Assembly (NCBI GenBank): GCA_000751835.1
Contig: CCMQ01000027.1
Coordinates: forward strand, 1 to 64,000
Source: Necropsobacter rosorum
GTDB lineage: Bacteria; Pseudomonadota; Gammaproteobacteria; Enterobacterales; Pasteurellaceae
Direction of reading: 5' to 3'
Length of the DNA stretch: 64,000 bases
A model generated the notes under the pieces. The model saw nothing but the letters and a program-made list of their open reading frames with translations, was not told where the DNA came from and did not search any database. The position numbers were made by a program, and so were the translations under genes. This document shows positions 1-9,008 of this stretch, piece by piece (positions within the stretch are counted from its first letter, which is position 1; every line of letters starts with the position of its first letter).

Positions 1-49
1 CTGTGCTGTGCTGTGCTGTGCTGTGCTGTGCTGTGCTGTGCTGTGCTGT
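1..49. repeat. Pentanucleotide tandem repeat (CTGTG)9 plus partial unit
   Basis: The window opens with nine uninterrupted CTGTG units and a final CTGT. The array probably continues to the left of the window. The unit length is not a multiple of three, so gain or loss of one unit by slipped-strand mispairing shifts the reading frame of any gene that spans it. On the minus strand the array is CACAG and lies three codons after a well-formed translation start. Confidence 0.95.
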
Positions 50-56
50 TTGGCAT
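1..56 (-). CDS. 5' end of a putative phase-variable gene, cut by the window edge
   Basis: On the minus strand an ATG at 56-54 is preceded by AAAAGGA (complement of 63-69) with a six-base spacer, a strong ribosome binding site. The frame reads Met-Pro-Asn and then enters the repeat, which encodes the five-residue period Ser-Thr-Ala-Gln-His. The rest of the gene is off the left edge, so its product is unknown. In Haemophilus and relatives, repeats just after the start codon are typical of phase-variable genes: type III methyltransferase mod genes, LPS glycosyltransferases and surface proteins. As I recall, CACAG/GCACA-type pentanucleotides occur in Pasteurellaceae mod genes, so a mod gene is the first guess. 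The opposite-strand frame across the repeat lacks comparable start signals. Confidence 0.6.
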   Translation of the reverse strand, partial: MPNSTAQHSTAQHSTAQH

Positions 57-97
57 TGTGTGTCCTTTTGTTAAGTTGTCAATTATTGCGGATGTAT

Positions 98-310
98 TTA
101 ATGCGTCTCTACAATGTTTTTTGCTGTTTGGTTGAAACGGTTAAATTGGTATATTTTATGGCATTTTGCAGGCATTGTATCAGGCTTCAAGACGGACTTA
201 AATATGAAGCTGTATTCTTCCGACAAATAGCGGCTGTGCGCTTTCTCGCCGTGTACGATTAAAATTGGCGCACGCCTTGGGAATTGATTATCCGCCTGAA
301 AATTTGGCAA
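98..310 (-). pseudogene. Alpha/beta-hydrolase remnant
   Basis: The minus-strand frame from about 290 to 190 reads PRRAPILIVHGEKAHSRYLS, which resembles the C-terminal part of small alpha/beta-hydrolases of the esterase type, where a PILxVxGExAHSRYFSE-like stretch precedes the catalytic Asp/His region. Similarity fades after residue 35 or so. The expected downstream catalytic His segment is absent, as is the whole N-terminal domain with the nucleophile Ser. I therefore read it as a decayed fragment rather than a gene. The family assignment is from memory of the motif. The limits are those of the open frame and are only approximate. Confidence 0.4.
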
Positions 311-365
311 CAGATAAACTCACCGGTCTTGCGGGCGGTGATTGAGGCATTGAAAATAATGCACC

Positions 366-414
366 AAAAAACACCCGCACTTTTTGCTAAAAATAAAAAG
401 TGCGGGTGTTTTTT
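366..414. terminator. Bidirectional terminator made of inverted uptake-like signals
   Basis: A perfect 20-bp inverted repeat (366-385 and 395-414) with a 9-nt loop contains AAGTGCGGG on one arm and CCCGCACTT on the other, a one-base variant of the uptake signal. Six A residues at the left end and six T residues at the right end give a U-tract on either strand. It lies downstream of the leftward nodT-type gene, so it probably ends the 6.8-0.5 kb exporter operon. Confidence 0.75.
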
Positions 415-508
415 GTCCTGTTTTGAAAAGTGCAAGCAGTCGAATTTTCTACCGTTTCGGCAAGTATGAAAACTCAACCGCAATCATCGTATAACCATTC
501 TCTTAGGA

Positions 509-1906
509 TTACGGTTGCCAGCCGCCGCCCAGTGCTTTGTATAAATTAATCAGATTCTGCGCACTGTGCAGCCGGGATTCAATAATTTGCCCGCGATAAT
601 TCAATGCCGTAATCTGCGCGCGCAACGCCACATCCAGCGTTTTCTCCCCGTGCCGGAACAGCGCCTGCGCATCACGCGCTTGTTGTTCCGCCTGTTGATA
701 CGCCTTTTGCAGTAACTGAGTCTGGTTCGTCAGGCCGTATTGCATCTGGTATGCGCTGTCCACTTCGCCCAAGGCGTTCATCAGCGTTTTGTCATATTGA
801 ACCAACGCGCCTTTCAGGCGGGCATCGGCGGCATCAATATTTGCCTGAATCCGTCCGTTGGTAAAAATCGGCAGCTGTACGCCAAGGCTTAGCAGACTGC
901 CCAGCCCGGAAACGTGCGATAAATCGTTATTCAGCTCAATTCGCCCGCCCTGTCCGGCAAAGGTGATATCAAAGCGCGGATACAAATCGGCTTTGGCGCT
1001 GGCCACTTTTGCCATCGCCGCCTGAATCTGCTGCGCGTTGGCACGAATGTCCGGACGGCGCTCCAGCAAATTGCCCGGTTGTTGTCCCGACGGCGCGGCA
1101 GGCAGACGCGCCAACGGATCAGCGCTTTTTATAATGCGGAATCCCTGCGGCGTTTGCCCGATTAATATGGCGATATTGCGCTGATAGCTGTCCGACTGCG
1201 CCTGTAATGTCGCCTGTTTTGCCTGTAAAGCGGAAACCTGACTGCCGATTTCATTCACTTCATAGGCGGTGGCATCGCCGGCGGAAAAACGCCCTTTGAC
1301 ATAGCGCTGTAGCTGCTGCAAGGCAGAAATATTCTGTTTTAGCACCGCACTTTGTTGATCGGTGGCATAAATTTTAAAATAGTTTTCCGCGATCTGCGAA
1401 GCCACCAGTAATTGCGCGGCGTAAACCTGTTCCTGATAACTCAAGGCAATGTGCTGCGCGGCATCGGCATCGCTGCGTTTCTGCCCGAAGAAATCCGGCT
1501 CCCAAGAGGCTACAATGGCGCCGAGCGCAGAATAACTGCGGGATGAAGGCGGATTACCGCGCCCGGTATCCAAATCCGCCACGCTCCATCCGCCCGACGC
1601 CGCCGCGCCGACCGAAGGCCCGCGATCGGCATCCGCCGCCCGACTGTTGGCCTGCGCCTCGCGCAAACGGGACTGCGCCAGCGCCACATCAAGATTATTT
1701 GCCAATCCCTGTTCAATCAAACGGGTCAGCTGGGGATCCTGCCAGTTGCGCCACCATTGCACAACCTCGCGAGAACCTGTCGCCGCCTGACTGTGCTCAA
1801 ATTGCCCCGGTAGCTGCACCGCCGATTGCGCGCTCATGTCGGTATTCTGACAGGCCGTCAGTACGGTAACAAGTAAACCAATGGTTGTCATGCTCAATGT
1901 TTTCAT
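509..1906 (-). CDS. NodT-family outer-membrane efflux lipoprotein (TolC-like)
   Basis: Predicted outer-membrane channel of a tripartite exporter. The N-terminus has a short basic segment, a hydrophobic stretch and the lipobox LTAC, so the mature protein should be a lipoprotein starting at Cys19. The rest (about 465 residues, normal for the family) shows the two homologous outer-membrane-factor repeats, with conserved phrases such as LVAQSRLREAQA-like helices, ERRPDIR in mid-protein and LGGGW at the C-terminus. The start at 1906 is chosen because AGGA lies 7 nt upstream; a TTG two codons earlier is possible. It is the last gene of the leftward operon, 13 bp after the ABC-2 permease, and so probably supplies that pump's exit duct. 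The E. coli yhiI-rbbA-yhhJ operon lacks such a gene. Confidence 0.9.
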   Translation of the reverse strand: MKTLSMTTIGLLVTVLTACQNTDMSAQSAVQLPGQFEHSQAATGSREVVQWWRNWQDPQLTRLIEQGLANNLDVALAQSRLREAQANSRAADADRGPSVGAAASGGWSVADLDTGRGNPPSSRSYSALGAIVASWEPDFFGQKRSDADAAQHIALSYQEQVYAAQLLVASQIAENYFKIYATDQQSAVLKQNISALQQLQRYVKGRFSAGDATAYEVNEIGSQVSALQAKQATLQAQSDSYQRNIAILIGQTPQGFRIIKSADPLARLPAAPSGQQPGNLLERRPDIRANAQQIQAAMAKVASAKADLYPRFDITFAGQGGRIELNNDLSHVSGLGSLLSLGVQLPIFTNGRIQANIDAADARLKGALVQYDKTLMNALGEVDSAYQMQYGLTNQTQLLQKAYQQAEQQARDAQALFRHGEKTLDVALRAQITALNYRGQIIESRLHSAQNLINLYKALGGGWQP

Positions 1907-1919
1907 ATTCAAATCCTGC

Positions 1920-3044
1920 TTAACCCTGTCTTGACAGCATTGATTTAAACTGCATCAACGCTAAAGTTAAAAAAACGATACCTAGGCCTATCATCTTGAC
2001 CAGTTTATCCCATACCAGCTCGAACCCTGCGCCGCGGAATAAAACATCCTGCGCATAAGCGCCCAGTATGGTGGTCGGCGAGAACTGGGTAATTTGCTGC
2101 GCCAGTTCCGGCATATTTTCCAGCGGCGAGTTGGTCCCCGAAAGCAGATACATCACCACATATACCGGAATGCACAACAGCCCGAACTGCGGCATGGTCG
2201 GCGCAATAATCGCCAGCAAAATCCCCAACGCCGAAATGGAAAATAAAAACGTAATTACACCTAAGGCAAATAACGGAACGGCGCTTAATGCGATAGGCAC
2301 TTCCAGCACGCCTCTGACAATCAGGGTCAGCGAAAGCATTGCGACGCACAATAGCACCACACCGTTAGCCAGAATCTTGGAAACCGCAATTTCACTGGAA
2401 CCGACCGGCATCACCAATAAGTGTTCGATAGTGCCCCGTTCGCGTTCGCGGATCACCGCCGCACCGACCAGCAGCAATACCAATAAATTCAGGTTTCCCA
2501 CAATCTGCATCGTTCCCATCAACCATTTACTGGAATAGTTCGGGTTATACAATACGTTAATCGCAGCATTAATCGGTGAGGCCTGAACCTGCGCGGTTTT
2601 CAAAAACTGCTGAATTTCCGCACTCAACGTCTGATTAATATAGGAACTGCCGATGCTGGCCTGCGTCATCGCCGTGGCATCCACCAGCAGCTGAATTTTC
2701 GGCGCCTGCCCTTTCAGCATATCGCGCTGATAATTGGGCGGAATATCCAGTACGAAGGTATATTTTCCGGTATCCATCGCCCGATCGACATCCGCATAAC
2801 CGATTTCCTCCACTTGTTTGAAATTCGGTGGGATCAGGCTGTCGCGCAGACGGTAGGACAATTGCGAATGATCATTATCCACCACGGCAACCACCGCATT
2901 TTTCACTTCCGTGGTCGGCATATTGGCAATGGTAATCAGCGCGATGGAAAACATATACACAATCAATACCATTAATATAGGATCGGTAAATAAGCTGCGG
3001 AATTCTTTGGCGGACAAATAAGCCACATTTTTTAACCAACGCAT
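1920..3044 (-). CDS. yhhJ: ABC-2 type permease, YhhJ-like
   Basis: Inner-membrane permease of an ABC exporter, 374 residues. It has one N-terminal membrane segment (about 22-42), a large periplasmic domain (about 45-175), and then five or six membrane segments to the C-terminus, the usual ABC2_membrane layout. The phrase RERERGTIEHLLVMPV, just before the membrane block, is typical of YhhJ/YbhS/YbhR proteins. It starts one base after the rbbA stop with AGGAG upstream, so the two are translationally coupled. With the permease domain of the preceding gene it probably forms a heterodimeric channel. The transported substrate cannot be read from the sequence. Confidence 0.88.
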   Translation of the reverse strand: MRWLKNVAYLSAKEFRSLFTDPILMVLIVYMFSIALITIANMPTTEVKNAVVAVVDNDHSQLSYRLRDSLIPPNFKQVEEIGYADVDRAMDTGKYTFVLDIPPNYQRDMLKGQAPKIQLLVDATAMTQASIGSSYINQTLSAEIQQFLKTAQVQASPINAAINVLYNPNYSSKWLMGTMQIVGNLNLLVLLLVGAAVIRERERGTIEHLLVMPVGSSEIAVSKILANGVVLLCVAMLSLTLIVRGVLEVPIALSAVPLFALGVITFLFSISALGILLAIIAPTMPQFGLLCIPVYVVMYLLSGTNSPLENMPELAQQITQFSPTTILGAYAQDVLFRGAGFELVWDKLVKMIGLGIVFLTLALMQFKSMLSRQG

Positions 3045-3045
3045 G

Positions 3046-5784
3046 TTATTTCTCCTGTTTTTTCAGAAAACGCGCCGCCAGCATCAAATAAACCGAATAA
3101 ATGATCAGCAGCGCCGCATAATTCGGCAGGAAATCCGCAAAACCCAGCCCTTTGGTAAAACCGCCGAGGCTGATAATCTGGAACCAGGCGCCCGGAAAAA
3201 TATGCGCGATAAAATACACATTCGGTGAGAGAGTGGCGGTCGGATACATCATACCGGAGAAATTCATGGTCGGTACCATAATCAGAATCGCCGTCGCAAA
3301 CAGCGCCGCCACCTGCGAAGAAACAAAGCTGGATACCAGCAGCCCGAAACCAGTCGAAGCACAAATAACAAACACCGCCCCTAAAAACATCGCCCATACG
3401 GAGCCTTTTATCGGCACATCAAACAAGACGATCGCGATCCACACCAGTAACAGATAGCTGAAAAAAGACAGCATAATATAAGGCAGCTGTTTGCCCAACA
3501 AAAACTGCAACGGCGTTGCCGGCGAACCGTACAGATTCATAATCGAACCGATTTCTTTTTCCCGCACCACACCCAATGCGGTCATCATGGAAGGAACCAT
3601 CATCATCGCCAGCATAATAATTCCCGGTGTCATGGCGAATACGCTTCTGAAATCCTGATTATAGACAAAACGGGTTTCCAGAATACTATTCCCCGCCACG
3701 CTGATACCCTGCGCACGCAAATAATCACGCGCGTATTGCGCAATCACGCCGGTGGTGGAACCTTTCAGATTTTCCGCCATGGACGGAAATGCGCCGTCAA
3801 TGAAAAATCCCACTTCCGGTTTCTGCCCGTTTAATACCTCGCGGCCGAAACCGGCGGGAATTTCGATCACCATTTTTACCTGCGCACTTTGCAATACTTC
3901 ATTGATTTCGTTCACATTATAAATAGACGGCTGACGGATAAAATAATGGGATCCGCTGAAATATTCCACCAGCTTTCGGCTTTCCGAGCTGTTATCGTGA
4001 TCCAACACGGTAAATTTAAGCGGGTTAATATCAAAGGAAATGCTCGATGCCATGGCGATCAGCATAACCGCAGGCCCGCCCAGCGCAAAGAACAGGCGGA
4101 TTTTATCGCGCAGCAATTCTTTGCTTTCACGCACCGCAAAGGTCCAGACCATCGCAAACCACGCCATAAAACCGCTTGAATACGCAGTCCGCGCCTGAAT
4201 CTGTGCAGCTTTCGGCGCGTTATCCGGCGACGGTGCGCTCACCTCATCTTCCTGTTCTTCCAGATAAATGATAAACGCCTGCTCCAGGGTCTCCGCCTTT
4301 TTACCCTTGCGCAGTTCTTCCGGCGTGCCGACGCCGAGCACCTTACCGCGGTGCATAAAAGAAATACGATCGCAACGCTGCGCCTCATTCATAAAGTGCG
4401 TGGTAACAAAAATGGTGATCTTATCTTCACGCGACAGTTTAATCAGATATTCCCAGAACATATCACGCGCGGCCGGATCCACCCCGGAGGTCGGTTCGTC
4501 CAGAATCAACACCTCCGGTTTATGCAAACAGGCGGCGGCAAGTTGCAGGCGCTGGCGGATCCCCAAGGGCAGCGCCTCCGGTTTTTGATCGGCGAATTCG
4601 GTTAAATGAAACTGTTCCATCGCCGCATTCACATAGTCGTCCCACTGGCTTTTGTTAATTTGATAAAGTTTGGCATGCAACTCCAGATTCTGACGCACGC
4701 TTAACTCTTCATACAGCGAAAACGCCTGCGACATATACCCTACGCGTTTGCGCGTGTTGATATCGCCGGCATCCACCGGTTTACCCAATAATTTCGCCGA
4801 GCCTTCGGTCGCATCCAGCAAGCCGGTCAGCATCTTCATGGTGGTGGATTTACCACAGCCGTTGGAACCCAGAAAACCGAAAATTTCCCCTTTCGGAATG
4901 GTAAAACTGACATGATCCACAGAAACGAAATCGCCGAATTTTTTGGTCAGCCCTTCCGCTTCAATGGCCGGCGGTTCATCGGCCGCCGGTTTAAACGGCG
5001 GAATGGTCAGACCGTTTTCCGCACCGCGCTTTTCCGGCGGCAGCAGTTTAATATAAGCCTGTTCCAGCGTGTCGCTTTGCGTTTCCGACATCACCTGTCG
5101 GGTCGGCGCATTGGCGATTAATTTGCCATCATCCATCGCCAGCAGGTGTTCAAATTTTTCCGCTTCCTCAATATAGGCGGTCGCGACAATTACCGTCATG
5201 TGCGGTGATTCCTGCCGCAGATCCGCCACCAATTCCCAGAACTGACGGCGGGAAAGCGGATCCACCCCGGTTGTCGGCTCATCCAGAATCAGCAGATCCG
5301 GATTATGCACCAACGCACAGCACAGGCTTAATTTCTGCTTCATACCGCCCGATAACTTACCCGCCGCCCGTTCGGCAAAGGGCAGCAATCCGGTCGCATT
5401 GAGCAAACGCTGAATGCGCGCGCGACGATAATCTTTGGCTAAACCGAACAGGCTGGCATGGAACTCAATATTTTCATAAATCGACAATGTAGGATACAGA
5501 TTCTTCCCTAATCCCTGCGGCATAAACGCCACCTGATAAGACAGGCTGTCCCGCTGCGCTTTATCGCTGACATCCTTATCAAATACCGTTATCTTGCCGT
5601 GCTGTAATATTTTTACCCCCGCAATCAGGGAAAGCAGCGTCGATTTTCCCACTCCGTCCGGGCCGATTAATCCGACGCTGACCCCTTTGGGGATCTGCAA
5701 AGACACCCGCTCCAAGGCCTGCGTCTTGCCGTAACGGTGGCTGAGATCCGCAACGGAAACCGCAATATCATTTACTTCCGCCAT
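3046..5784 (-). CDS. rbbA: RbbA-like double ATPase fused to ABC-2 permease
   Basis: A 912-residue fusion. The first ATPase (about 8-240) has Walker A GPDGVGKST, signature LSGGMKQ and Walker B LLILDEPTTGVD. The second (about 275-510) has Walker A GSNGCGKST and Walker B VLILDEPTSGVD, but its signature reads LPLGIRQ instead of LSGGQ. The C-terminal third (about 545-905) is an ABC-2 permease with one early and five late membrane helices around a periplasmic domain. The size and order match E. coli RbbA/YhiH, which was first described as a ribosome-associated ATPase, although its fused permease and its operon partners point to export. It lies 11 bp after the HlyD-type adaptor gene. The degenerate second signature suggests unequal ATP sites. 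Confidence 0.9.
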   Translation of the reverse strand: MAEVNDIAVSVADLSHRYGKTQALERVSLQIPKGVSVGLIGPDGVGKSTLLSLIAGVKILQHGKITVFDKDVSDKAQRDSLSYQVAFMPQGLGKNLYPTLSIYENIEFHASLFGLAKDYRRARIQRLLNATGLLPFAERAAGKLSGGMKQKLSLCCALVHNPDLLILDEPTTGVDPLSRRQFWELVADLRQESPHMTVIVATAYIEEAEKFEHLLAMDDGKLIANAPTRQVMSETQSDTLEQAYIKLLPPEKRGAENGLTIPPFKPAADEPPAIEAEGLTKKFGDFVSVDHVSFTIPKGEIFGFLGSNGCGKSTTMKMLTGLLDATEGSAKLLGKPVDAGDINTRKRVGYMSQAFSLYEELSVRQNLELHAKLYQINKSQWDDYVNAAMEQFHLTEFADQKPEALPLGIRQRLQLAAACLHKPEVLILDEPTSGVDPAARDMFWEYLIKLSREDKITIFVTTHFMNEAQRCDRISFMHRGKVLGVGTPEELRKGKKAETLEQAFIIYLEEQEDEVSAPSPDNAPKAAQIQARTAYSSGFMAWFAMVWTFAVRESKELLRDKIRLFFALGGPAVMLIAMASSISFDINPLKFTVLDHDNSSESRKLVEYFSGSHYFIRQPSIYNVNEINEVLQSAQVKMVIEIPAGFGREVLNGQKPEVGFFIDGAFPSMAENLKGSTTGVIAQYARDYLRAQGISVAGNSILETRFVYNQDFRSVFAMTPGIIMLAMMMVPSMMTALGVVREKEIGSIMNLYGSPATPLQFLLGKQLPYIMLSFFSYLLLVWIAIVLFDVPIKGSVWAMFLGAVFVICASTGFGLLVSSFVSSQVAALFATAILIMVPTMNFSGMMYPTATLSPNVYFIAHIFPGAWFQIISLGGFTKGLGFADFLPNYAALLIIYSVYLMLAARFLKKQEK

Positions 5785-5795
5785 AACGCCTTATC

Positions 5796-6776
5796 CTATT
5801 GCTGTGCCTGAGGTAATTTCACCTGTAAATGCGCCGGCCATTGCGCCTGCGGGTCATATTTCACATAACCTAATGCCGTCATACCGCCTTTTAACAGCGC
5901 CTGCTGCTGTTTTACCACATCTTGCGGTACCTGTAGTTTGACTTTAAACATTAATTTGGCGCGCTCTTCCGTCGTTTCGACCGATTTCGGCGTAAACTGC
6001 GCTTCCGACGCCACATAGGTAATGTTGGCCGGGAATACCGCATCAATGCCGTCCACCACGATACGCGCCTCATCGTCAATTTTCAGTTGGTTGGATTGGT
6101 ATGAAGGCAAAAACACATTGATATAAACATCATTTAAATCCAGCACGCTGACCACTTTGCCGCCGGCACCGAGCACATTGCCCACATCCGCGATTTTATA
6201 TTCCACCCGACCGTTAATCGGGGATTTGATCACCATATCCGTATCCATATCGGCAATGCGTTCAATATCCGCTTCGGCCTGATCCACGGCGGCCTGCGCT
6301 TCCGCCTTCGCCGCTTTCGCCGCCACAACTCCGGCCGCCGCCGCCTGATAGGACGCTTCACGGCGCGCCACTTCGGTGGCGGAAACCAGATTATCCCGTT
6401 TTAATTTTCTGGCATTATCCAAATCCAGTTTCGCAACATTGGCCTGCTGCTGGTAAGAATCAATTTCCGCCTGACTGCGCGCCACCGCTTCCACCGCCCG
6501 CATTTTCTGCGCCTTGGCGGCATTGAGCTGTGCCGTTACCTGGGTTGAGGAAAGACGCGCCAACGGCTGATCTTTTTCCACCCTCTCGCCTTCCTGCACA
6601 TAAATTTCCTCGACGCGTCCCGCATATAAACTGGCGACGTCAATACGATCCAGCTCCAGACGTCCGTTCACCACCGCAACGCCCGCCGGCGTGCCAGCAT
6701 CAATACGGAATAATTTCCAATAGGCGATCCCCGCCAGCACCGCCACAACCAAAATAACCACCAACAGTTTTTTCAT
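5796..6776 (-). CDS. yhiI: HlyD-family membrane fusion protein, YhiI-like
   Basis: Periplasmic adaptor of the exporter, 326 residues. An uncleaved N-terminal membrane anchor (residues 3-22) is followed by a barrel-sandwich half (about 45-80, with VEEIYVQEGERV), a long alpha-helical hairpin rich in Ala, Gln and Lys (about 85-180), the second lipoyl half (SPINGRVEYKIADVGNVLGAG) and a beta-barrel. The start at 6776 has GGAG at a good distance. It is the first gene of the leftward operon and diverges from the TetR gene, so the regulator very likely controls it. Adaptors of this kind link inner-membrane ATPase/permease units to an outer-membrane channel, here the NodT-type protein. Confidence 0.9.
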   Translation of the reverse strand: MKKLLVVILVVAVLAGIAYWKLFRIDAGTPAGVAVVNGRLELDRIDVASLYAGRVEEIYVQEGERVEKDQPLARLSSTQVTAQLNAAKAQKMRAVEAVARSQAEIDSYQQQANVAKLDLDNARKLKRDNLVSATEVARREASYQAAAAGVVAAKAAKAEAQAAVDQAEADIERIADMDTDMVIKSPINGRVEYKIADVGNVLGAGGKVVSVLDLNDVYINVFLPSYQSNQLKIDDEARIVVDGIDAVFPANITYVASEAQFTPKSVETTEERAKLMFKVKLQVPQDVVKQQQALLKGGMTALGYVKYDPQAQWPAHLQVKLPQAQQ

Positions 6777-6929
6777 AGCTTACTCCACGCCATTTTAATT
6801 TGAACGGATTCAGTTTAGAGAATGTCCCGAAAACCTGCAATCATCAAAGAACGATAAAATGTTGCTTAAACATACAAATTGGATTATTTTGTTGCTTATT
6901 TTTCACGAAAATAATAACAAAGAGGTAAC

Positions 6930-7484
6930 ATGCTAAATAAAAAAGACCGTCGGGTAATCAAAACCTCGAAAAATATTTGTGATGCTTTCCTTGAATTGCT
7001 GAAAACCATGGATTTCGACGACATCACCGTGCAGCATATTCTGGATCAGGCCCAGATCAACCGCACCACGTTTTATAAGCATTACGCCAATAAAAACGCA
7101 CTGGCCAGACACCTGATTGAAGAATTCAAGCACACGCTGTTTCTGCCGACGCTGGAAAAACGCTTTAGCTACAGTTCGTTGGCATTCAGCCGCGAAGTCG
7201 CGCCGCTGCTGCAACAGAACCGGGAAAAAATGAAACTGTTATGGAAAATCGAGACGCCGAAAATTCATTTACGGCAGGATATGTATCTGCTGATAAAACA
7301 AAAATACATTGAAACGCTCATGCGGCAAAACAGCGATGAACTGATTAATATTGAATTTCAAGGTCATATGTACGCATCGTTTGCGCTGGCGGCGATGACC
7401 TTTGCGGTCAATAGCGAACAGCCGCTGGAACCGACGCAGATTTTAACCAATATGAAAATGTTGTTTGAAAAAGCCATTTTATAA
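6930..7484 (+). CDS. TetR-family transcriptional regulator
   Basis: A 184-residue regulator. The N-terminal helix-turn-helix (about 27-55) reads ITVQHILDQAQINRTTFYKH, typical of TetR proteins, with the usual YxHYANK-type end. The C-terminal ligand domain is divergent, as is normal. It is transcribed away from the HlyD-type gene across a 153-bp AT-rich gap. By the common arrangement of such pairs it probably represses the exporter operon and itself until an exported compound binds. GAGG precedes the ATG. The effector is unknown. Confidence 0.85.
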   Translation: MLNKKDRRVIKTSKNICDAFLELLKTMDFDDITVQHILDQAQINRTTFYKHYANKNALARHLIEEFKHTLFLPTLEKRFSYSSLAFSREVAPLLQQNREKMKLLWKIETPKIHLRQDMYLLIKQKYIETLMRQNSDELINIEFQGHMYASFALAAMTFAVNSEQPLEPTQILTNMKMLFEKAIL

Positions 7485-7500
7485 GTATAGGCCGGCATAA

Positions 7501-7542
7501 AAAGTGCGGTGAAAAAAACCGAAGAATTTTCCACCGCACTTT
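7501..7542. terminator. Inverted uptake-signal pair between convergent tetR and argH
   Basis: AAAGTGCGGTG (7501-7511) and its exact complement CACCGCACTTT (7532-7542) form an 11-bp stem, which extends imperfectly through A/T runs inside the loop. It lies between the ends of two convergent genes and so can serve both strands, a well-known use of paired uptake signals in Pasteurellaceae. Confidence 0.65.
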
Positions 7543-7578
7543 CCGCATCATTCCGCATCACGCTTTCCGCATAAAGCG

Positions 7579-8952
7579 TTATTTCAACCGGGCTTTAGCC
7601 TGCGCAATGGCTTCCGCCACCCGCAGCGGCGACACGCCGCCTTTGGCACAGCGTTTATCCAGACAGGATTGCAGCGACAAAATAGCATACACGTCTTCAT
7701 CCACCACCGCACTGAAACGACGGAATTCGTCCAGCGTTAAATCTTCCAGCCCTTTATGCGCCGAAATCGCATACACCACGGTTTCGCCCACGATATGATG
7801 AGAATCGCGGAACGGCACGCCTTTCGCCACCAGATAATCCGCCAGCTCCGTGGCGTTAGAATAGCCTTTCAGCGCCGCTTCTTTGGTGCGTGCCACATTC
7901 ACTTTAATGTCTTCCAGCACGAAAGCCGCCATATCCAGACAATCCTGCCAGGTATCCAGCGCATCGAAAATGCCCTCTTTATCTTCCTGCATATCTTTGT
8001 TATAAGCCAGCGGCAACCCTTTTAGCGTCATCAGCATCGCACTCAGCGCACCGGCAACCCGCCCCGTTTTACCGCGGATAAGCTCGCAGGCGTCCGGATT
8101 TTTCTTTTGCGGCATCAGGGAAGAGCCGGAGGTAACGCGATCGGACAGTTCGACAAAATCCGCCTCACCGCTGTTAAAAATAATCATATCTTCGGCAAAG
8201 CGGGAAAGATGCACCATGCTTAAAGCGGCGGCGGACAACAATTCAATAATATGATCGCGGTCGGATACGCTGTCCAGACTGTTGCGGGTCGCCGTGGCAA
8301 ATCCGAGCACGTTCGCCAACTGATCGCGATCTATCGCATAAGCGGTTCCCGCCAGTGCGCCGCTGCCCAGCGGACAGGTATTCATGCGCCGATAGGCATC
8401 CGTTAAACGGGAATAATCACGATCCAGCATTTCCACATAAGCCATGCACCAATGGGCAAAGGTAATCGGCTGCGCGCGCTGCAAATGGGTATAACCGGGC
8501 ATCACCGCCTGTTGATTGCGTTCTGCGGTTTCCACCAGTTTACGCTGCAACGCGCGCAGCGAATGCTGCAATTCCGTCACCCGCTGTTTGCACCACATTT
8601 TAATATCCAGCGCCACCTGATCATTACGGCTGCGGCCGGTATGCAGTTTTTTGCCCAGATTGCCGACTTTATCAATCAGCTTACTTTCCACCCAGCTGTG
8701 AATATCTTCCGCGTCATCCTGCAAAATCGCCTGCGGATTCGACCGCACTTCCAGCAATAACTGATGCAGCGCCTCTTCCAGCTGCCGTTGCTCTTGCGCG
8801 CTTAACACGCCGACGCCGACCAGCGCTTTCGACCAGCCGATCGACCCTTCAATATCCTGTTCGGCCAAACGATAATCAAAACGCAGCGAATCGTTAAAAT
8901 CTTTAAAGCGCTTATCCGCCGCCTGTGTAAAACGTCCACCCCAAAGTGCCAT
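7579..8952 (-). CDS. argH: Argininosuccinate lyase
   Basis: Last step of arginine synthesis: splits argininosuccinate into arginine and fumarate in the cytoplasm. At 457 residues it matches E. coli ArgH in length. The fumarase/aspartase superfamily signature [12 protein letters not shown] is present with the mobile-loop catalytic Ser. The N-terminus [20 protein letters not shown] and the TGRSRNDQ motif are typical of the family. AAGGA lies before the ATG. It is the third gene of a leftward argC-argB-argH operon, 56 bp after argB, and is presumably controlled by ArgR through the ARG boxes upstream of argC. Confidence 0.97.
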   Translation of the reverse strand: MALWGGRFTQAADKRFKDFNDSLRFDYRLAEQDIEGSIGWSKALVGVGVLSAQEQRQLEEALHQLLLEVRSNPQAILQDDAEDIHSWVESKLIDKVGNLGKKLHTGRSRNDQVALDIKMWCKQRVTELQHSLRALQRKLVETAERNQQAVMPGYTHLQRAQPITFAHWCMAYVEMLDRDYSRLTDAYRRMNTCPLGSGALAGTAYAIDRDQLANVLGFATATRNSLDSVSDRDHIIELLSAAALSMVHLSRFAEDMIIFNSGEADFVELSDRVTSGSSLMPQKKNPDACELIRGKTGRVAGALSAMLMTLKGLPLAYNKDMQEDKEGIFDALDTWQDCLDMAAFVLEDIKVNVARTKEAALKGYSNATELADYLVAKGVPFRDSHHIVGETVVYAISAHKGLEDLTLDEFRRFSAVVDEDVYAILSLQSCLDKRCAKGGVSPLRVAEAIAQAKARLK

Positions 8953-9008
8953 ACTGTTTCCTTTATCAGTGCTTTTTTAATATTATGCGGGTCGTCTGCC
9001 CGCCGCCC

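Noticed and set aside
8-262. Rightward 84-residue open frame across the CTGTG repeat (Leu-Cys-Cys-Ala-Val repeats)
   Set aside because: No ribosome binding site and no recognisable protein; the opposite strand has a clear Shine-Dalgarno and ATG right at the repeat edge.
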